A stretch of DNA of 64,000 bases from Polychytrium aggregatum (Eukaryota > Chytridiomycota > Chytridiomycetes > Polychytriales). Shown in pieces: positions 34,160-45,528 of this stretch (position 1 is its first letter; each line of letters starts with the position of its first letter). The translations under genes were made by a program, and so were the position numbers. The notes beneath the pieces are model-generated. The model made no database searches, was not told the origin of the DNA, and saw only the letters and a list, made by a program, of their open reading frames with translations. The stretch covers positions 62,001 to 126,000 of the forward strand of contig NW_026516211.1 in the NCBI RefSeq assembly GCF_025602895.1, written 5' to 3'.

Positions 34160-35080
34160 TGTCCCATTTCATTTTGGAAACGCTGTAATCCAAGAGGAGG
34201 GCCGAGTCGATGACACTGTCTGGAGGGAGAAGCTCTGGGACAAGATTGAAGAGCGCACCCCATGTACGATCACCCTCAGGCTCTTGAAGGCCATGTTCGA
34301 CGATGTGAAGATTCAAGTCGTTAGCAAGAGCCGTCGGTCCAATCCGGTCTGGCTGCACAAGGGACTGATCCAAGGATCGGTGCTGAGCCCGCTGATGTTC
34401 AGCGTGCTCATCGACGACCTCCCTGGGAAACTCCGGGCAGACGGTGGAACGACCCTAACCACCACCCGAGGACGAGCCGTCCAGGTCAACTCACTGTGGT
34501 TTGCCGACGATGGGGTGCTCATCTGCCGCCCCAACCAGACCCAGCGCCTCCTCGACATCTGCGAGGCCCACAGCATCGAGAATCGATACCAGTTCTCGCC
34601 CCCGAAGTGCGAGGTGATGTTCACCGAACAGCACCCAGAGAAGGATGCCAAGGTGTACCTGTACGGCAAGGAGCTGCCAGTCGCCAAGGAGTTCCGGTAC
34701 CTCGGAGCCATCGTCGACATCAACGGCTTCAGGATGGACCGCCAGATCCAGAACCTCACCCACAAGGCTAGAGGTGCCGCCGACAAGCTGGTGAAGCACG
34801 AAATGAGTCTGGGCCGATACTCGGCCAAGACGGTGACGAGGGTGTTCAAAACCTTCGTTCGGCCCATGCTCGAGTATGGACTGACCCTCGAAGTGCTCAC
34901 GAAGCAGCAAGCCGTGATACTCAGACGAGCACAGATGCACTGCCTGACCCGACTCTTCAGACTGGTGCGGAACACATCCTACGGAGCGATGCATCTCGGA
35001 TGCGGGCTCATCACCCTGCCCAACCGCCTCAAGCAGCGACACGATTGTCAGGTCAAACATCGCGCCAGGATCAATATCGC
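34160..35080 (+). mobile_element. 5'-truncated non-LTR (LINE) reverse transcriptase remnant
   Basis: An open frame (34098-35141) encodes the palm and thumb part of a LINE reverse transcriptase: VDDTVWREKLWDKI, GLIQGSVLSPLMFSVLIDDL, the catalytic FADDGVLI box, a FRYLGAIVD motif and the thumb helices. Upstream reverse-transcriptase blocks and the apurinic endonuclease domain are missing, so it is a 5'-truncated copy, as is common for LINEs. The reading frame over the retained part is uninterrupted, suggesting a fairly young insertion. The 3' limit is unclear because no polyA tail follows directly on this strand. Confidence 0.82.
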
Positions 35081-35125
35081 ATCCTTGTCCCGATTGAGAC
35101 AGTCCATTTGTCATCATGACAGCTG

Positions 35126-35190
35126 GATACCCTCCAGATGATGTTTTTTTTTTTTTTGTTTCGGTAGCGCACTTTGATACCCTCCAGATG
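35126..35190 (-). mobile_element. Tiny retroposon tail with 15-bp target-site duplication
   Basis: The 15-mer GATACCCTCCAGATG occurs at 35126-35140 and again at 35176-35190. Between the copies lie about 35 bp containing fourteen T and the sequence GTTTCGGTAGCGCACTT. Read on the minus strand this is a short 3' end (GTGCGCTACCGAAAC) plus polyA, flanked by a target duplication: the signature of an extremely 5'-truncated LINE- or SINE-type insertion. It is not the tail of the neighbouring plus-strand LINE because its orientation is opposite. The second copy lies within 110 bp of the NLR start codon. Confidence 0.72.
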
Positions 35191-35299
35191 TATGGACACT
35201 GCAATCCCCATCCGCCTTAAAAGCAGGCCGCTTCGTCCCTTTGCCCAGCCCTCAGTCTTCCTCACCTTCCGCACCATCGATCCGACGATACCCCCGGCT

Positions 35300-38200
35300 A
35301 TGCTCACCGCCACCAGCAACCAACTCTATTCCTGCCCTGCCCACGGCACCGACCACGATCTGTTCCTCTCATACCGTGCCCAGACTGATGCCGACACTGT
35401 CCAGGCTCTGAAGGAGGTGCTCACCTCGGTCGCCCTCCGTCGATATGGCAAACCCCTCTCCGTCTTCCACGATGTCGACTGCCTCAACAATCCCAGCGAC
35501 CCTCCAGCCAGTTCTATCAGTGCCCTCCCCACCAGCAAAGCCGTCTTCCTGCTCCTCAGCAAGGCCTCGATGGACATGATGAAGGACAAGACCAAGAATG
35601 GCCAAGAGGACAATGTAGTCCTTGAAATCAAGACCGCCCTCGATCTCAAGGATGCCAAACGCTCCCTGCCTGTCCTTCCCCTCGGTATCGCCACCAAGGA
35701 GACCAAGGATGGTGTCGATGACTTCACTCCCTTCCTACCGTACATGGTGTCCCTCCCCGACGACCCTGCCTTTGCCCCCCTCAAGCAGACACTCGGCAGA
35801 GTGAACCAGATCCAGTCCTTTGGCTTCCGTCCCGACCAGATGCACAAGCGAGTCTACCGCCTCCTCAACCTCGTCCATCCCATCCCACCCAACATGGATC
35901 TCATTACGGTCATCCATCGTAAATACTTTTGCGACTCCAAGTTCCGATTCGATCCCGCCCACCTCGACACCCTGCTCAAGCAGCTCACCCTGACTGGCCG
36001 TGCCGTCATCTCTGGCATGGGTGGCATGGGCAAGTCAGTCCTCGCCGTCCAGATCCTGTTCTTCATGATGGGCATTATGAATGCGAGCAACAAGGAAGAC
36101 CTCCTCGCCATCAAAGCCGAGACCATCGGCATCAAGCCGCAGTACCGCGAGGTATTCTGGATCAACTGCTCGACCGAGTCCACTGCTATCGATGGCCTCA
36201 TCGACATGTTTGATGGTGCAGTTGAACCTGACGAGATCAAGGAGCATGCCTCAAAGTTCCTCGCCAACACACACGGCTATCTCTTGGTGCTCGACAATGT
36301 CGATGACATCGGTGTGGTCGACTCTGTGTTTGAGCACTCCAAGTCGGTCGGGTTCAGCGGCGATGTGGTGGTGACGACCCGGCTGGCCTCGCTGCCTCCT
36401 GGTGCATTCGCCATTGCACTCAAGGCCAAGATCCCTGGATACAAACATGACCCACTCCGTCTGGGCAACTGGGACGACACAACCACACTCGACTACATCA
36501 TGTCGTCGTCACCAATGATCGTCGAGAGACTTGTGTCGGACGAAGCCAGGAAATCCCTCGACAGCATCGTGGCCAAGATCAGCGGATATCCACTCGTCAT
36601 CCAGACATTCATGACGTTTGCCGAGAACTACGACACTCCCCTGTCGGAGCTCGAGGCCACGTTTGCAGGAGCATTGGAGCTGCAGGATGGCGAGGACGAC
36701 ACGCGGTCGTCGCTCAAGGTGATTGTGGATCTGTCGCTGGACTCGCTGATGAAGCGAGGGGATGAAGGTATCGAGGCAGCCAGGCTGTTCGGTGCCCTCA
36801 GTCTGGTGGCGCCGACCAACATCCAGTTTGAGTTGATCAAAGCGATCGCACAGAAGATGGAATTCAAGACTGAAGGTGAGTTATGAGTGGATCGAAGTGC
36901 AATCAATGGTGCCAGTGCATGGATGCATGGAATTGATCAGTTTCCTGTCCACAGTGACCGATCTGATCAAGATGATGGTCCAGAGCGGTCTCCTCCGAAG
37001 TGGAGCCGAGGGACAGTACTCGACCCACTCGCTCACCCAGCAAGTGGCTCGAGAGTATGTCCAAGCACACGATCATCTGAATGCCGAAGAAATGGAGGAT
37101 GCAACGGGCAACACACTGCTCGGGCTGACGAACTCGATGGATCTCAAGGCACAAACCTTCGCCGAGCATCTCGATCAGTACGCCGGGGTGACAGTTCCAG
37201 ATGTATATACAAAGGAGTTTCATCACCATATCGAATTCCAAGTTGCCAAATTGGCCCAAGAGAAGCCACTCTTCGCCAAGGCCATGAAAGCATACAAGAG
37301 GATTTTGGAGCGATGTGTAGTGCTCTATGGCACCCACGAGCATCCCTTGGTTGCCACGACGCTCATGAATATGGGCTCGGTGGCAAATAGCCAAGGGCGC
37401 TTGGACGAGGCACTCGCCTTCTATCAAGAGTCACTCGATATCTATGTCAAGATCTATGGAACCCGCGAGCATCCCGATGTTGCTTCAGTCCTCAACAACA
37501 TGGGTGCAGTGGTAAGATCCCAAGGACACCTGGATGAGGTCTTTGCTTTATACCAAGAGTCCATCGATATCATGGTCAAGGTCTACGGTACCCGCGAGCA
37601 TCCCGATGTTGCCACGGCCCTCAACAACATGGGTAGTGTAGCAAGGGACCAAGGGCGCCTAAGCCAAGCACTCGCCCTCTTCCAAGAATCCCTTGATATC
37701 AAAGTCAAGGTCTATGGCGCTCGCGAGCATCCCGATATTGCAACGACTCTGAGGAATATCGGTACTTTGGAAAGGGTCGATGGTCGTCTGGACGATGCAT
37801 GTGTCTACTTCCAAGAGTCCTTAGACATTTATGTCAAGGTCTATGGTACTCGCGAGCATCCTGATGTTGCCGCGACTCTCAACGACATTGGTGCAACTGT
37901 CTATAAACAAGGACACCTGAAGGAAGCGCTCGCCTTCTACCAAGAGGCACTCGATATTCGAGTCAAGATCCATGATACTCGTGACCTTCCTGATGTTGCC
38001 GGAATCCTCAACAATATGGGCGGTGTGGCAAGAGACCAAGGACGCCTGGGCGATGCACTTGCCTTCTTTCAAGAATCGCTTGATATCATGGTCAAGATCT
38101 ATGGCACTCGCGAGCATCCCGATGTTGCCGGAATCCTCAACAATATGGGTGAGGTATCAATATCCCAAGGACGCCTGAGTGAGGCACGGGTCTTATTCCA

Positions 38201-40637
38201 AGAGTCCTTAAACATTTATGTCAAGGTTTATGGCACTCGCGAGCATCCCAATGTTGCTGCAACCCTCAGTGGCATGGCTAGTGTGGCAAACAAGCAAGGA
38301 CTTTCGAAAAAAGCACTTGCCTTGTACCAAGAGTCCCTTAGTATCATGGTTAAGATTCATGACACTCGCGAACACCCCAGCATAGCAATGATCCTCATCG
38401 GAATGGGCAAAGTGGCAATTGATGAAGGACGCTTGGGTGAGGCCCTTGCATTATACCAAGAATCCATCGATATCATGATCAAAGTCTATGGTACCCGTGA
38501 GCATCCTGGTATAGCTTTGACCCTCAGCGACATGGGTAGTGTGATGAGTCTTCAAGGTCGCCTAAACGAAGCACGCGCCCTCTACCAAGAGTCCCTGGAT
38601 ACGACGGTCAAGATTCATGGCACTCGCCAGCATCCCGATGTTGCCACGATCCTCAACAACATGGGTGACGTGGAAAGATTCCAAGGCCGCCTGGACAAAG
38701 CACTTGATCTCTTCCGAGAGGTGCTCGAGATCAATGTAAAGGCTTACGGCACCCGTAAGCATCCCAGTGTTGCAACGGCTCTCATCAACACTGGAATGAT
38801 ATTTATTGACCAGGGACGCCTGAGCGAGGCACTCGCCCTCTTCCAAGAGTCCATCGACATCATAGTCAAGATCTATGGCACCCGCGAGCACCCCCTTGTT
38901 GCACAGGCCCTCTGTTGCATAGGAATTGTGAAATTTCAACAGGAACGCTTGGACGAAGCGCTCGCCTTCTACCAAGAGTCACTCGATATCTCTGTTAAAG
39001 TCCACGGCACCCGCGAACATCCCGATGTTGCACAGGCCCTCAACAACATGGGTAGTGTGGCAAGTTCCCAAGGACGATTGGGCGATGCACTTGCCTTGTA
39101 CCAAGAGTCGCTCCATATCATGGTCAAAATCTATGGCACCCGCGAACATCCCGATGTTGCACAGGCTCTCAACAACATGGGTAGTGTGGCAAGATCTCAA
39201 GGACGATTGGGCGATGCACTTGCCTTGTACCAAGAGTCGCTCCATATCATGGTCAAAATCTATGGCACCCGCGAGCATCCCGATGTTGCTCGAACCCTCA
39301 AAAGCATTGGTGCAATGACTGAATCCCGAGGACTCCTGGACATTGCCTTCGCCTTGTATCAAGAGTCACTCGATATCACCACCAAGGTCAATGGCACTCG
39401 CCTGCACGCTGATATTGTCACGATCCTGAGCGATTTGGGAAATATTGCCAGCAAACAAGGGCGCCTGGACGAGGCTCTCGCGTTTTACCAAGAGTCTTTC
39501 GATATTGCTGTTCATGTTTATGGCACTCGTCAGCATCCCGATGTTGTCAAAACGCTCAGCAGAATCGAAGAGATTTCGAAATTCAAACATCCTGTTGATA
39601 CAACAACCGAACTTGATCTATCCTCAACACCCCAGATGGTCGATGTCCAAGGCACCAGCACCACCCCTGATGAATTCTCAAACCTGATACATAAGGGTGG
39701 CATAGCACTTCTACAAGGTCGCTTGGTGAGGGCGTTCACCCTCTATCATGATTCACTCGATAACGCTTCCAGGATCCATGGTACACGCCAACATCCTGAT
39801 GTTGCCAAATCCCTCGAATTCATGAGTCTGGCAGCAAGGTCCCAAGGACACCTTGAGGAAGCTTTGGCTTACCTCAAAGAATCCCTTGACATCAAGATCA
39901 AGGTCCATGGTACCAACCAGCGTGAAGATATTGCATGGATGCTCCACCAGATGGTCTATTTATCGAGAGTATTGGGTCACACAACCCAGGCTCTCCAATA
40001 TGCCAATCAATGTCTTGATATTTACCTCAAACTCTATGGTACCCGTGAGCACTCCTCGGTGGCTGGCATCCTTGATGAGTTTGGATGGATTCACTTTCTT
40101 CAATCCAACTTCGCCAAAGCACTCGAATACCACACAGAGGCCCTCGATATTGTCACGAGAATCTCAAACGATCCAACAAGAGCTCAAGAGGCCGAATTCC
40201 TCGTTGGCTGTGGTGTAGACCTGATCCAACTCGGCCAGCTCGACGATGCCCAATCCAAACTCGAGAAATCACTCGAGCTTCTCAGAACCATCCACTCCAC
40301 GACCGATAATGCCTCTGTTGCCCATGCACTGTGTTGGCTTGGCGATCTTCGTCGACTCCAAGGAAACGGCGACGATGCCCTCATCCTCTATAACGATGCC
40401 ATGTATATGGTGAAGCGACTGTCACGACCTTCAAACCCAATAATCATTCCTCAAGCTCTCCATGGCGTTGCAATCATCCAAAGATCCAGGAAGCAGTTTG
40501 ATGCTGCTCGGGATTCCACAACCAAAGCCATTGATATCCTTCTCGAGCGTGCTCTCAATCATCCATACCTTCAGCAGATGAAATCCTTCTCTATCGAACT
40601 GGGCAAGGGGATTGGATCAAGTGACAGCTCGAGCTAG
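35300..40637 (+). CDS. TIR/NB-ARC/TPR NLR-like STAND protein
   Basis: Two exons, 35300-36875 and 36955-40637, close in frame to 1752 residues. An in-frame ATG at 35192 would add 36 residues. The TIR domain spans about residues 19-165: HDLFLSYR box, a FHDVDCL segment, and Glu in NVVLEI at the place of the NADase glutamate. The NB-ARC ATPase has Walker A GMGGMGKS (about 239-246), Walker B GYLLVLDNVDD (about 328), sensor GDVVVTTR and the GxP motif GYPLVI (about 429). From about residue 620 come roughly 24 TPR units of 42 residues, of kinesin-light-chain/TPR_10 type, consensus YQESLDIMVKIYGTREHPDV. TIR domains of this class hydrolyse NAD or signal; TPRs sense. Cytosolic surveillance is inferred. 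Two central TPR units are almost identical at DNA level. Confidence 0.88.
39010..39270 (+). repeat. Near-identical 126-bp TPR-unit duplication within the NLR gene
   Basis: Two successive 126-bp TPR units (about 39018-39143 and 39144-39269) differ at only a few bases. Other units of the array are far more divergent. The block includes GGCGATGCACTTGCCTTGTA twice. This is the mark of recent unequal exchange or gene conversion in the sensor array. Confidence 0.8.
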
Positions 40638-41509
40638 TGTTGGTTGTTGGGAAGATGTGGATCGGCATAGTGCGGTGACGATCTAGTAGTGTTGCTGCCG
40701 CTTCGCCGACTTGAATACATCAGTCGCTACCTCTCAGTTCCATTCGGCTCAGCGGGCGATATATACCACGCAAGTTCAATCAACAGCGAAGACGAGGGAA
40801 TAGATACGGTCATCATGGGTGAGTGGGATTGAAACGTGGACAAAGCTGAATATGCATCCGTCAAGGAGTTCCTGGGTTATCGATCGTATATTGGGCCTCC
40901 ATCTCGCTGATTGGGTATTGCGAGCCAGCCGAGAGGCGCAAGGCCTGCTCCGATCTCTTGCAGTGTGGGGTGTCGGGCATCGTCAAAAGCCGCCTGGTAT
41001 TCGGCCCTGGTCGCTGGGTCTTCGAGCTTCCTCAGCGTCCATTAACTCGGTCGGCATATCAACCAAGATATCGACGACGACGCCATCCTCCGGTATCGCA
41101 AGTCCGGCAACCAGGGTTACAACACGCCATCAGAGGGATCAGGTCTCTTGGCGAGTGGCCCTGGTAAGACTTTCCGACGGCCATATCGCCCCACCAAGTC
41201 CGATTCTCTCGCTGCAAATGGGAACAATTACACAAACACAACTCGTCCTGCTGATTCGATTCGATACTACCCTCTGCTGCCGCCGCACTCTAGCTCGGCC
41301 TGAAATATTACGGCTTTGGCCATAGGCGAGACGCGCTCTTGGTCTCGCAGCAACGACCTCCGTGGTCGGGTCTCAGTTGAACGTAAGCGGCAGAGACAGG
41401 TGGAAGCTAATGCTAACATTCACTTGGTACTGAACCACTGTATCTATACCATCGATTCAATCGATTGTATTACACGCCAGTACTTTACTCGGATATGTTC
41501 GTATTCTTG
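40638..41509. other. Convergent spacer holding a possible decayed gene
   Basis: Protein-like stretches appear in three plus-strand frames: about 40690-40815 (EYISRYLSVPFGSAGDIYH), about 40845-41040 (KEFLGYRSYIGPPSR, LLQCGVSGIVKSRLVFGPGR) and about 41055-41305 (LRYRKSGNQGYNTPSEGSG, YTNTTRPADSIRYYPLLPPH). I cannot join them with convincing introns, and no domain is recognised. A decayed host gene or an unrecognised intron-rich small gene are both possible. Confidence 0.3.
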
Positions 41510-44500
41510 TTAACGAAACCACTTGGCCAACCCTTTGGGTCGGGCGGCTTCAATCCTTCTCGCCTCTTCGGCCTTTCTCGCCTCTGCTTGGGCAATACTC
41601 TCTGCCTCAGCCGTTTTGGCTTCTTCTGTCAATCTCGATCGCTCTTCGGCAATTCGGGCTTGTTCTTCGACATGGGCTGCCACAGTTGGATCAGCATAAA
41701 CAGCGGCGGCGCGCGCTTGGCTCTCGGGATCGGGCGAACCACTGAGATATCTGGCGAATGAGAGCTGTGTATTCAAGCTGTGGAGGTACATGGGCTGCTG
41801 AAGTGTTAGTGAGGAGTTGTGTGGCGTGGAATGCGGGAGTGGCTGGGCTTACCAAGATATGTCGAACAGCCTCATTACTGGGTCGACCGAGATACGGCGG
41901 AATCTTGGTGGCGTGAACACCGTGGCGGATCCACAGTGGCTGGTTGTCCCAATCGACTTCGACCCACTCGGACGAGGAAAGTGGCACTTGGCGGGTGGAC
42001 GGCGCGACAAAGTTAGCTGGATTCCCTGGGGAGCGGACATAGTCGCTGCCTTGGCGGACCCAGACCATTCGGCTGTCGTCCTTGAATTGACGGGAGAGAA
42101 TCGATTTGCCGTCGACCGAGATGACCACTGAGCTTACGCCATCTGTATGTCCCCTGAGGGTGTGCATCAGTTGGCCCGTTGTGGCATCCCACACCTTGAT
42201 TGTCTTGTCGCTTGATCCAGAGACAATCAACCTGCAGTCAAGCGAGATGGCCACAGAGTTCACGATTCTCCTGTGCCCCTTGAGGGTGTGCTTGATCTGA
42301 GCAGTAGTGGCGTCCCAGACTTTGATGGTCTCGTCACTCGAGCCAGAGACAATCCATTTGCCGTCGGGCGAGATGACCACGGAGTTCACCCACTGGGTGT
42401 GTCCCTCCAGGGTGTACTTCAACTGGCCTGTTGCGGCATCCCACACTTTGATTGTCTCGTCGCTCGAGCCTGAGGCAATCCACTTGTCATCGGGTGAAAT
42501 TGCCACAGAGAGCACTCGGTCTGTATGACCCTTGAGGGTATGCTTCGGTTGGCCCGTGGCGGTGTCCCAAACCTTGACGGTGTGGTCACTTGAGCCAGAG
42601 GCTATCCACTTGCCATAAGGCGAGATCGCCAGGGAGCGCGGCCAGCCTTGATGTCCTTCGAGGGTGTGCTTCACGCTGAAGGTAGCCGTGTCCCAAATCT
42701 TGATTCTGTTCCGTACCCCACCATCCACAACTGCCACAAATGTGCCATCGGGTGAGATCACCGAGTTCATTTCATTTGCTCTGTGATTAGTGAACGTATT
42801 CTTGATCTGCCCGGTAGTGGCATCCAGATGTTTGATCGTACAATCGTACTCGACCACCACAATTGTCTTGCTATCGGCCGAAATAGTCACGGCGGCAATG
42901 CCAACGTGCCTTGTTAAGGTTCTCCTTAACTTGCCGGTAGCGACATCCCACAGCTTGATGGTTCCGTCATTGATCCACGAGACAAACCAGGCACCATCTT
43001 GTGAAACAGAGACCCAACCCACTTGTTTTGTATACGCTTCAGTCGATTGGACCGGGCTGCCCCAGGTGGGTGCTGGACCGGCCGTGACCAGGAACGGGAT
43101 CTTGTCCTCAAGTTGATCGGCATATGTCTTGTAGATCGCCGTCTCCTTCGGTGTGAATGCATATCCCGAGTTGTACACCTGTGGTGCACTCTTGATTATT
43201 GGATCGGCAAACTCGCGGATGAATCGATACGTGTCCTTGACCAGTTCCTTCGTGGTATCGTCGACGACGGTGCTGGGTGCCTTGTCGATCACTCCTCGGA
43301 GCACAGCCAGTTGCTCGATGATCGACTTGACCACATGTGTGAGCGACCCACACTCGAGCCAGTAAAAGGTGTGTGTTCTCACAAGCTGTGACAGAAGGCC
43401 CGCCAGTTCGGTAAAGATCGAAGATTCAAAGACGTGTGTGGACATGGCAGCTTCATCCTGGATTCCGTGAATGAAATGGGTAACCCAGTGGGCGACACTG
43501 TATCGCAACGACGGTGTGATCTTGGCTGCGACCCTGTCCTCGAGGTCAGGGATCTTGTCGTGAAAGTCGTAGATATCGCAGATGTTGATCACTGGCTCCT
43601 GCGCCAGGATGCGGGACAGACAGCGGGTGGCAAGGACGAGGTGGAAACGACTGAGTACATGAAATGGCTCGCCCAGCGATGCCTCGCCCAGCAGGAACGA
43701 GATGACAGTTTTGTGATCAGCGTGCGGGTTTGGCACGTTGTCATCACTGCCCAGTGGGTTCAGAACCGGGGCCAACAGCTCGACCACACTTATGACAGTG
43801 TCGAGAGGGATACCAAAGAGGTCGGCAATGACCACTGGGCTGGTTTCTCCCGCTGCGAGTGTGATCGCGGTCACGACGACTCTGGTCTCGACCGGGTGGA
43901 GGAGGTCCCCAAAGATTGCTCTGAAGGTCGCGAGGAGGACAGGTGATTTGGCTTCGTCATCGAGAGGTACTTCCATGGGAACCAAGAAGGATAGGCTCCT
44001 GTTCCCCCTGCGGATGCGCTCGGCAAGCAACATGGCTTCTTCACTCTTCCGTGCGTCCTCACGTTCAGCAGCCTCCTTTCTCTTCTTGATTTGGTTCTCG
44101 AGGGACTCGAGTTCATTCAAATAGCCTGAAATGCTGCCAGAGGATTTTGACGCTGCTGAGTTGCTGGACAGCTGCGGCGTGTCTGTGCTGTTGTCCTGGC
44201 TGGAGCTGACTGGGACTGGCGGCTTGCTATACAAGCACGAGGGTATATCTCCTTGGTTTGCGACAGCGGGATCGGCGAGTGGTGAGATTCTTGAGATGCG
44301 AGGAGGAACAATACGACGAACAGAGTCGCTTTGAACTTGCTCTGGTATAACTGTGACTGCTCCTGGAGCGGCGATTGCAACAACAACTCTCTCTTTCCAG
44401 TCGCTGAGCCGAGCCATGACGGCAGCGATGCCTGGGCGCATGGCGGGATCTTGGTGCCAACACAGTTCGATCAGATCTCGGATGTCGTCGGGGATACCAT

Positions 44501-45236
44501 CGAACTGCTTGGGGCGAACTCCTCGAAGGACAAGACGCTCGACGACACTCTCCTTCATCTGCTGGCCATCGGCGGTGACCCAGATGGGCTTGCAGTCGTT
44601 CATGACTTCGTAGACGATGATGCCGAAGGCGTAAATATCGGTAGGCATCGACGACCCAGCCAGCGTTTCTTCATCGAGCATTTCGGGCGCCATATAGTCA
44701 AGAGTGCCGCCGGCTGGCTGATCGCGGCGGGCTCGGTTGGCGGTGGTCGAAGTGTGTTTGGTTCTGGCCATGCCAAAGTCGGTCACGACGGCGTGATATC
44801 CGACATCCAGCAGCACGTTGAGGGACTTGAGGTCGCCGTGGACAATGTTATTGCCGTGGAGATAGGCCATGCCCGAGGCGATTTCGTACAGGAGGCGGAC
44901 CTTCTCGCTAAGAGGACGGGGATTGGGTGCGGTGACAAAGTGGTTGTGGAGGGTGCCATTGGGCATGAACGGCGAAACCATGAAGGGTTTTGTTGCGGTA
45001 TCGCATGCACCGAGGAGTGGAAGGACATGTGGATGACTGAGTCTGTGCCAGATGCCGATCTCACGACCAAAGTCGGCGAGCTCGTTCTGGTTGTAGCCTC
45101 GATAGAGCTGCTTGACGGCGACAGGGGCGCCATAGTATGAGGCAGTGAACACCTCGCCAAAGCCGCCGGCTGCTATCGGATCGACCGAGCGGCCGGTGAT
45201 GGCATCCTCGGGGATGTACCACGGTTTCTCGGCCAT
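41510..45236 (-). CDS. TKL-type kinase fused to NWD helical module and WD40 repeats
   Basis: Two exons, 45236-41853 and 41794-41510, close in frame to 1222 residues. The kinase domain is about residues 15-280: Gly loop AGGFGEV (23-29), Lys42 in VAVK, HGDLKSLN (133-140; HGD replaces HRD), DFG (153-155) and APE (183-185), so it looks active. A short coiled coil follows. Residues about 430-700 match the winged-helix/helical segment that follows NACHT in fungal NACHT-WD40 proteins: a LLATFRAIFGDLLHPVE-like start, then IADLFGIPLD, LRYSVAHWVTHF, FYWLECGSL and an APQVYNSGYAFTP-like ending. Eight WD40 repeats (four of them very alike, SGSSDETIKVWDA) and an Ala/Glu-rich coiled tail complete it. No Walker A motif is present. 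Cytosolic signalling is inferred. Confidence 0.86.
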
Positions 45237-45528
45237 GATTGAGGCAATTGAAATGGTCGGTGGCCGGCGAAAGATGGACGGGGCGACACCTGGCTGGAGG
45301 GCCGGCTCAAATCTTGCGTTTGCCACCCAGGAGCAGCGCCACCGACTCTTGGTGGCGGTGATTCAATGGACAAAGGAAATTGGCGAAGCCACACTCGAAC
45401 CAGCCTTGTGCTGTCGAATGCGGGGAGATCTCGCGAGGCTTGGGAGGCACCGCCACATCGGCTTGTCGCTGGGTGCTTGGCCAGCCGCGGAACCCTCGAC
45501 CAGATCGCCCGGACATCCTGATCGAGTA
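45237..45528. other. Spacer between the kinase start and the receptor-like gene stop
   Basis: About 290 bp upstream of the kinase ATG. The reading frame stays open to 45326 but offers only GTG, so the ATG at 45236 was chosen. No separate feature is visible. Confidence 0.45.

Noticed and set aside
34098-35141. Reverse transcriptase considered as part of an LTR element
   Set aside because: FADD context, FRYLG motif and thumb blocks are LINE-type; no protease, RNase H, integrase or terminal repeats are visible nearby.
35071-35319. Minus-strand frame over the polyT tract and NLR start
   Set aside because: A shadow of the LINE tail and NLR exon; it contains the Lys run made by the polyA tail and has no domain.
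37300-39580. Regularly spaced repeats that could be taken for a CRISPR array
   Set aside because: The 126-bp period is the 42-residue TPR unit in an open reading frame; there are no short constant repeats with unique spacers.
41510-45236. A hidden NACHT or NB-ARC ATPase in the kinase protein
   Set aside because: No GxxxxGKS/T Walker A motif occurs between the kinase and the WD repeats; the segment there fits the region that follows NACHT.
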